From Azorinus chamasolen (lineage: Eukaryota > Mollusca > Bivalvia > Cardiida > Solecurtidae), in the NCBI GenBank assembly GCA_963576725.1, contig OY755241.1:3786062-3850061 (forward strand): 64,000 nt of DNA, in the 5' to 3' direction. The notes under the pieces are model-generated. The model was not told where the DNA came from and did no database searches. It saw nothing but the letters and a program-made list of their open reading frames with translations. Both the position numbers and the translations under genes were made by a program. Below, piece by piece: positions 25,801 to 34,800 of the stretch. Position 1 is the stretch's first letter, and every line of letters starts with the position of its first letter.

Positions 25801-28800
25801 TAACCCTTTGCTTCTCTATGCCTTTGCAAACAGAATAGACCCAGGCTTCTATAGGGTCTGCTCTGTTTGCTTATGATATGATATAGATATGATTCTACAG
25901 TATCTGCCATGGTTACAAACATTCCTGTGTATCCATGTGCTATTATAACATATTAATCTAATCAATGTTCATGACATCATTTTTTCTTACATGAATATTC
26001 ATGGAGGGTTAATGCAAGCAAAGTAGCAGTATCATGTCACTTAACCCTTTCCCTCATAAAAACGCATTTTCACGCATCTGAAAACAGAGAAGACCCAGAT
26101 CAGATGGCTCCTATATATAGGAGCCAATGGATCAGGGTCACCTCTGTTTGCTTATGGTATTTGATAGATTGGTTACTTTACTTTTTAACCCTTTCTTCCA
26201 TATATACACCTCTGTAAAAGTCAGTTTTTGAAACCATTGTGATAAATAGAGCATTTGCTCCTAAGAAGCAAATGCTCTATTTATCACAGTGGTTTCAGAA
26301 CTACAAACTACAAAATTCTAAAAGTTTCCTTTTCTCTAGTATATGCTCCTTTTGGGTAGATTCATTCAACGACCGGGTTGGGTCTAAAAACAGCCTATGG
26401 AGGAATGGGTTAAAATCACTACAATGTTCCACCTTCAATATTTCTTTATAACTATTTTGTCCATGAACATTCAGCAGGAATTGAAATTTGGAATAAACAT
26501 AGAATAGGGAAAGGGCTAAACCCTTTCCCTCATAGAAACACTTTTTTACACCCTTGCAAACAGAGTTAACTCTGCAGGAGTTTTATGGTCAAGGTCTCCC
26601 CTGTTTGCTTATAAATTTATATAGATATGATCCTACAGTTTATGTCTAAGCTTAAATTTTTTTTTGAAAATTTCACAATATTAACCCTTTCCTCCATAAA
26701 TACGCCTTTCTAAGCCCTTGTAAAAATCACCTATTGAAACCATTGTGATAAATAGAACATTTGCTCCTATAGGAGCAAATGCTCTATTCATCTACAAAAA
26801 TCTGAAAAATTTCCTTTTCTCTAGTTAATGCTCCTTTTCGGTGGATTTATTCAAAGTGGTTGGATCTAAAAATAGCCTATGAGGGAATGGGTTAAATCAG
26901 ATTAATGAATGTTTATCAAGTCATCAATTCATGCAAAACTTTTCATTAGGGAAAGGGTTATCATAGGGCATATGGGCATTTGAACATACAGTAATTATAT
27001 ATTGTGTAGACTTAGATCATCAGCTACAGCTACTGACATTGCAGCAATGCTGACCTTCAATGAAAGTTGTTGTCACATAGCAGACCCTGATCAGATAGCT
27101 CCCATCTAATCTGAGTCTACTCTGTTTGCAAACATGTCAAAAAGAGTCTCAATCAAGTAAAGGTTTAACAGTCAAACTTATATTGTAACCCTTTATTCCA
27201 TGAATATTAATGTAAGAAATAAATGATATCATGAATAATAATTACATTATATTCTATTATCTCAGAAAGACATGTTTTTTTGGCCATGGCAGAAATAGAG
27301 ATCTATAAAATCAGATCAATACAATTGGCGGCCATAAATAAACAGAGCAGACCTGGATCACCATTCATTCAGTAGTTTGTGGGGGCTGTCATTTAATTTT
27401 AAACTTTTTAAGAATTCCATTTTAGCTCCTATTAGCTACTTATGCAGCAGACCAGTACGATGTATATATAATTTTGATTAAAAGTCACCTAACGATTATT
27501 CCTGTGAAATTTAGTCAAAATCATATCAGCAGTTTAGAATGGCCATTAACCCTTTCCCTGTTTAATATTCATGTAAGAAACAATAACATGAATATTTATT
27601 AGCTGATTTTTATACTGGCTTAATATGTACACATATGATGTTTAGGGATTGGTACATTAAGTTTAGAGTCAGACCTATTATAATTTCAAAGCAAACAGAG
27701 CACTGATCCTGATCACATGGCTATCTAATGGAACCATCTAATCTGGGTCTACCCTATTTGCAAAGGTGTGAAAAAGAGTTTATATGAAGGAATTACATGC
27801 ATATTTCTATATTCTTTATACCAAAAATTCTATTTATATTTTCATTCTTTTGGAATGGAATGGATAAGATCATAAACAGTTTGTAAAACTATGGGGCCCC
27901 ACATAATAAACCCTTTCCCTCATATAAACACCTTTTCATGCATTTGCAAACAGAGTAGACCCAGATCAGACAGCTCCTATAGGAGCCATATGATTAGGGT
28001 CTGCTCTGTTTGCTTATGGATTTAAATAGATATGATTTTACAGTTACATGTACTATCAAGGTAAACCATCTTGTGTTCATGTACCATGATAAAAATCCAG
28101 CTAATTCATACTCATGGTGTCATTATTTCTTTCTTCAAGTTGAACAGGGAAAGGGATAGGTGAAAAGACTATTGATTTAGATTAGTGGTGTTTCATGTAG
28201 CGTTGAGATTAACATTGAACACTGTTAGTTTGTGTAATTGTTTGTCTAATCTGCGCCATAATGTTATCTTGCACCAGGTTTCAATGACCGAAATGTAAAA
28301 TCAATACATCGTCATGCTTTCAAAATATTTTCTGCTGTTAGTGCAGATGATTAGGTTGACTAGCAATTAATCCTTTCCCTCATATAAACGCATTTCATGT
28401 CTCTAATTTGACTTCAACAATATTTTATTCAATAAAGAAAAGGTTTGGACAACAGGTATATGTTTTTTTATGTCTTTGCAAACAGAGTAATCCCATATCA
28501 GCTCCTATAGGAGCAATCTGATCAGGGTCTGCTCTGTTAGCTTCGGACATAATATAGATCTGATTATACAGTTTTTGTCAATACAAAAAATTCCCTTGAA
28601 AATTTTATATACCAAAATAAACAGCTAATAAACATTCATGATGCACATAAGAAAACAGAGCAGACCCTCATTAGATGGCTCTACTCTTTTTGCATAGGTG
28701 TAGAAAGGCAGATTTTATGGAATAAAGGGTTAACCCTTTACCTGTTCAATATTCATGTAAGAAATAGTGCTCCTGTAAGAGCTGCCGATCAGGGTCTGCT

Positions 28801-31800
28801 CTGCTTGCTTATTGTATTATATAGATATAATACTACAGTTTTTGCTGTGTTTATAATTATGCCACTGTACAAATTCTGCTAATAAATATTCATGATGTCA
28901 TTATTTCTTTCACGAATATGTATCAAGTAAAGGGGTTAATAATCAAAGCATATTCTATATATAAAACATTTTAAGTCTTGATCAGGTACTATATAGTGTA
29001 CAAAAAGGATAACCATTGTTTTTGACATGTACGTGTATGTACATTAAATCACTAAAAGATACACATTTAGGAGTTGTAAGCAATGTAAATATAGACCAGA
29101 CGAAACTTAACATTTCTACAGGACATCATTATGACCAAAACTTAAATATCTGACTACTGGAGTCAAATTATCTGGGTCTTCCCTGTTTGCAAAGGTGCGA
29201 AAAACATTTATATGAGGGATATGGTTAAAAATTATACAAGACTCCCAAGTTATTAAAACTATAGTCTGTTTCATAATACAGGTCAATAACTTCCCGACTG
29301 GTAACTGAAATTGCCCCATTGACCCCACAAAACAAACCAATACAAAGTGGTCAAATTTTACTAGGGGGCAGCATTTGCAAAGGGCTGTAAAACTTTTCAC
29401 AAAACCAATAATTGGACAGTATAGTGTTATGATTACGAAGGTAAACACTTGCATTATCCTTTAGGCAATCAGTGGATTGGAACATTTAACTGTTGACAAC
29501 ATGTTATATAGCCATAAATACTCTGTCTGAATGTACACAGTAGCTTAAACTTCTACTTGATGAATATTCATGCCAGAAATAATGACATCATGAATATTAA
29601 TAAGACAATATTCAGTAATGTTCCACCTTCCATATTTCTTTATAACTATTTTGTCCATGAATATTCAGTATGTATTGAAATTTGGAATAAATATACAACA
29701 GGGAAAGGGTTAAATTGCAAAATAATTATGATATTCATTACTTGTCATCCAGTCTGCTCTGTCTGCGTATGGTATAATGTAAATCTGATTCTACAGTTTC
29801 TGCTATTACCAATATAGAATATACAGTTATAAAACTTCAGCTAATAAATATTCATGATGTCATTATTTCTTACATGAATGTTCATAAAGTAAAAGGTTAA
29901 TGTTTATATTTATTAGATTATTGTTCACCATAGCATATGAACACAAGACATTTTGGCTCAGATAAAAACTGTAGAAGAAGATCTACATATATACAGTGAG
30001 CTCTCGTTACAACAGAGGTGTTTGTTTTCCGACATTGTGCTGGTATAACGAGGTTGCCGTTATAACGAGTTTAGATATGAAAGGAACAATATGGCCAGTT
30101 TTAAACTAGTACCAACAGGTGATCACTTAATGCAGAACACAAGAAGAGCAAAAAGCTCCCTTAGGGAGCTTTTTGCACTTCTGGTGCTCTGCATTAAGCG
30201 ATCACCTGTGTTATTTGCATTGCACCTATTTATTCAGTGTTTCTTTCAAAGAATTAACTGTAATTTTGTTTCAATGCATACTGCCGGTATAACGAGGGTG
30301 CCATTGTAACGAATGCCGGTATAACGAGGGTGCCATTGTAACGAATGCCGGTATAACTAGGGTGCCATTGTAATGAATGCCGGTATAACGAGGGTGCCAT
30401 TGTAACGAATGCCGGTATAACGAGGGTGCCATTGTAACGAATGCCGGTATAACGAGGGTGCCATTGTAACGAATGCCGGTATAACGAGGGTGCCATTGTA
30501 ACGAATGCCGGTATAATGAGGGTGCCATTGTAACGAATGCCGGTATAACGAGGGTGCCATTGTAACGAATGCCGGTATAACGAGGGTACCATTGTAACGA
30601 ATGCCGGTATAACACGGGTGCCATTGTAACGAATGCCGGTATAACTAGGGTGCCATTGTAACGAATGCTGGTATAACGAGGGTGCCATTGTAACGAATGC
30701 CGGTATAACGAGGGTGCCATTGTAACGAATGCCGGTATAACGAGGGTGCCATTGTAACAAATGCCGGTATAACGAGGGTGCCATTGTAACGAATGCCGGT
30801 ATAATGGGGTTCACTGTATCATACCATGAGTAAACAGAGCAGATCCTGATAAGATGGCTGCTATAGGAGCTGTCTTATCTAGGTCTACTCTGTTTGCTTA
30901 GGTGTGAAACAGCATTTATATGAAGGAAATGTTTAACTCTATGCAAAGCTGACAGAAATCAAACCATGGTATTTACAAAGTTCTCAGTTTTGTTCAAAAT
31001 CATTGTCTATTACAAGAAATGCTATCTGCTTAATTGTGAAAGTAGATTTTTCTGCTGTTTTGTTTTAACCCCTCATATCAACTCCTTTTTACACATTTGC
31101 AAACAGAGTAGACCCAGATCAGACGGCTCCTATAGGAGCCGTCTGATCAGAGTCTGCTCTGTTTGCTTACAGTATGGTATAATATAGATCTGATTCCAGT
31201 TTCTGTGTGAGCCAAAACTTAATGTGTACATATGCCATCATAACAATTCAGCTAATAAATATTCATGATTTCATTTTTCTTTACATGAATATTGAACAGG
31301 GAAAGGATTAAAAAGTTTCAGTGTGTCAAGCCATTTGGATCTTCATCATATGCCAAGTTACTCAGCATCTAATGCACATCTTAATTGTGTGTAATATGTA
31401 TACAAATTAACAAACAGCAGTCTAATAGATAAAGTGAGAACAAACTCCCGACTGTTCGCAAAGTTTACCAATGTCGGCTTACGCAAACACGACCCAATCA
31501 GGGCCATTATTTTATGTATACAACTACTTAGAATGCAGGATATCGTTTCAATGAAAACCTATCAACCTCTCTATTCATGATAGTTTTCAATTTTCTGTTG
31601 AGAACTTACACTCTGTTTATTTCCCATTTATGAATTTTTAATTGAAATTTAATTATGATGGAGATATTGACCTCAATCATGCAAAGTGTTAAATAAAAAC
31701 TCAAGACATATTGGGCAAATATCTCAAAAGCTAGGTAAACCTTGTTTCACTAAACTGGTGATTGTGTTTATGGTATGATTAAACCCTTACAGTGTGGAAA

Positions 31801-34800
31801 ACTAGTCACTAATATATTTTGCAAACAGTGTTAACCCAGATGAGAGGGCTCCTAAAGGAGCACTCTCATCACGGTCTGCACTATTTGTCATGCTACACTT
31901 TTCTTAAAAAATCCCCGAATATTCATAATAAGCATGATTTGTTTGAATTATGGAATAGTCCATTTGAAAATTCAGTGTTGCAAGGGTTAAATTAAAACCA
32001 GAAATTAAAATTCTTATTATATCATGTTTTCTTTTTTTCTAACCATGAACAAGGGATTTTTTTTATCAAGCCAGAAAATGTAAAATCAGACATATGTCTT
32101 ACCAGGAGCCATCTGATCTGGGTCTACTTTGTTTGCAAAGGCATGAAAAGCATTTATATGAAAGACAGGGTTCAGTGGTAAATCACAAGTACAGTATATT
32201 CCATGTCAAGAAAAGGAAAGAATTTCAGATAAAGGTCATGAAGACAATCCCTGTAAAGCAAACCTCTCTAAACCAGAATTGTAGAAGAGAAGAATTTAGA
32301 TACTTTTAGACAGGTGGCTGCTTAATGCAGGGTGAAAGTCATGCAGAAAGCTCCTACAGGAGCTTTCTGCATCACTTTCACCCTGCATTAATCTGCCACC
32401 TGTCTCAAAGACCAATATTTATAGTAAATTTAATGACCATTTTAGAGGGTTGTTTACTGTATAATAAATCAGAGATAGCAGGATATTGAAATGTAAGAGG
32501 CTTCTATAGGCAATTTGAGCTTATATAATAAAACTCTTCAAAACTGAAAACAAGTAATAAATTCAAGGCAGGGGATTTAAACTACTAGTAGTTCTGTACT
32601 ATACTTGTGTGTGTTTGGTATCTGAGGTCTTGCTCTTAGAAGTTTTTGTTATACTTCAAACAATTGTCATTTGCTTAACCTTTTCTCTGTTGATTATTCA
32701 TGTCAAAATATAACGATTAGGTTAGTTGTTATAATAGCACATGGACACAGGAATTTTTTTTGTTAATGGCAGAAACTATAGAATCATATCTATATTATAT
32801 CATAAGCAAACAGAGTAGACCCAGATCAGATGGCTCCTACACGAGTCATCTGATCTGGGTCTACTCTGTTTGCTAAGGTTTACGTCTTTGGATATGGAAC
32901 ACAAGTGAACTGACATTGCTTTTATAGAGTCATGGAATCATATCTATATTCCATAAACAGAGTAGACCTTGATCAGACTGCAACTGTCTGACCTGTGTCT
33001 ACTCCGTTTGCAAAGGTGTTAATCCTAAATTATGCCATAAATATGTCTTTGTAAATAGAGTATATCATAAACAAACAGAGAAGTCTCACTGTCTGCTCTG
33101 TTTGTTTATGATATACATGTAATATAGATATGATTCTACAGTTTCTGCCATGCCAAACCATTCCTGTGTCCATGTGCTATCATAACAATTAACCCTTAGC
33201 CTGCTAAGTGCAACATAACTGACATTTGCAAACAGCCTGGATCCAGATGAGACGCTGAGTAACTCGGCATCTCATCAGGATCAAAGCTGTTTCACATTAT
33301 GTCAATAGTATCTCAAAAACAAATCAGAAATAAGTGACAATGGCAACAGATCGGAGCTTAAGCAGACCTCATTTTCATAGCAGGTTAAGGGTTAATCTAA
33401 TTTATAATAGTGATGTGACTATTTCTTATATGAATATTCATGGAGTAAAGGGTTAAAAGACATACTTGTGGAAAAATTGGAGGACATTTTGATTTGATTG
33501 CTCTCTAACACTACATTGTTAGATTCACCTCCCTGAAGCACTTCTAATAAGTACTTGGCCGAGACAGTCAACTATTTGCAATGGTAAAATTCCTCTAAAC
33601 CGAAATTCTAGTAGAGAGGAATTTGGTACTTTTAGGCAGGTGGCTGCTAAATGCAGAGTGGCTGCTAAATGCAGAGTGACAGACATGCAGAAAGCTCCTC
33701 CATGACTTTCACCCTGCATTAACCCATTCCCTCATATTGACGGCTTTTGACGACTCTGTAAAAGTCACTTTGCGAAACCATTGTGATAAATAGAGCATTT
33801 GCTCCTATAGGAGCAAATGCTCTATTTATCACAGTGGTTTCAAAACTACAAATTTCTAAAATTTTCATTTTCTCTAGTTAATGCTCCTTTTCGGTAGATT
33901 TATTCAAAGAGGTTGGATCTAAAAATAGCCTATGAGGTAATGGGTTAAGCTGTCACCTGTCCCCAGACCGATATTTATACTAAATTGAATGTCCGTTTTA
34001 GAGGGGGTTTACTGTATAAGAAATTGCAAGTGGGTTTGGCATATGATTTTACCTTTATTTTCTTGCCACCCTCACCCTTGGTCAGTGTCAGGTTGAGAGT
34101 TGTGACGACTTCAAGGTTGTCTTCTTTACACATCTTCCGTATCAGCTCCTCCGTAATGTACCTCACTCCTGCCTGACCATTCTGGGCTGGAACGAGAACA
34201 GCAAACCAATACTTAGATGTCTTAGCATGGACAGCTGACAAAATTATCTTCCTAAATATTTGCAATCCTTTACTCCAAACAGACTCTCCTTTTAATATTT
34301 AATGCCTTGCAAACAGAGTAGAACCAGACTAGACGACTCCTGTATGAGCCTTCTGGACATGGTCTCCTCTGTTTGTTTATTACGGGAGTTATTCTACAGT
34401 TTTAACTATGGCCAAAACTTTTTTTATTCATATGGTATTAAAAATATTGTGCTAATTAATAACATGGTGTAAAAGGTTAGGTTATTTTTTTTTGGGACAA
34501 AATACTGGACTGATGTGTGATGTAAATGCTACATGAATCGCGCAATCTGGTGACCAAATGACTACTGCAGTCTTCAAAAAGTTCCATGTTTAACCCTTTA
34601 TTCCGTAGATACACCTTTTAACCCTTCTCTTGCTGAATTTTAAAATACATTTCTCCTTCTTTACCCATGCCCTGTTGTATAATTACATATATCTTTACTG
34701 TGTACAAGTATTTCGCTGTGCAATTACTGCTGTGGAGTGCACTGGTTGTACAATCAACTTGTAAATAGTGCAGACCCTGATGAGACAGCTCCTGCAGGAG

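Larger units (their letters stand above)
29895..30936 (-). mobile_element. H1 MITE holding an expanded PG element
   Basis: Left half ends CTACATATA; after the PG insertion it resumes TCATACCATGAGTAAACAG with a paired hairpin (GCTGCTATAGGAGC) and ends AAGGAAATGTTTAA. Confidence 0.75.

Noticed and set aside
30283..30812. CRISPR-like array of 32-bp repeats
   Set aside because: The repeats are contiguous with no unique spacers, and the DNA is eukaryotic.
30254..30814. 186-codon minus-strand open frame with repeating peptide
   Set aside because: It is the 32-bp minisatellite; 32 is not a multiple of three, so all three frames cycle and stay open. No start context or homology.
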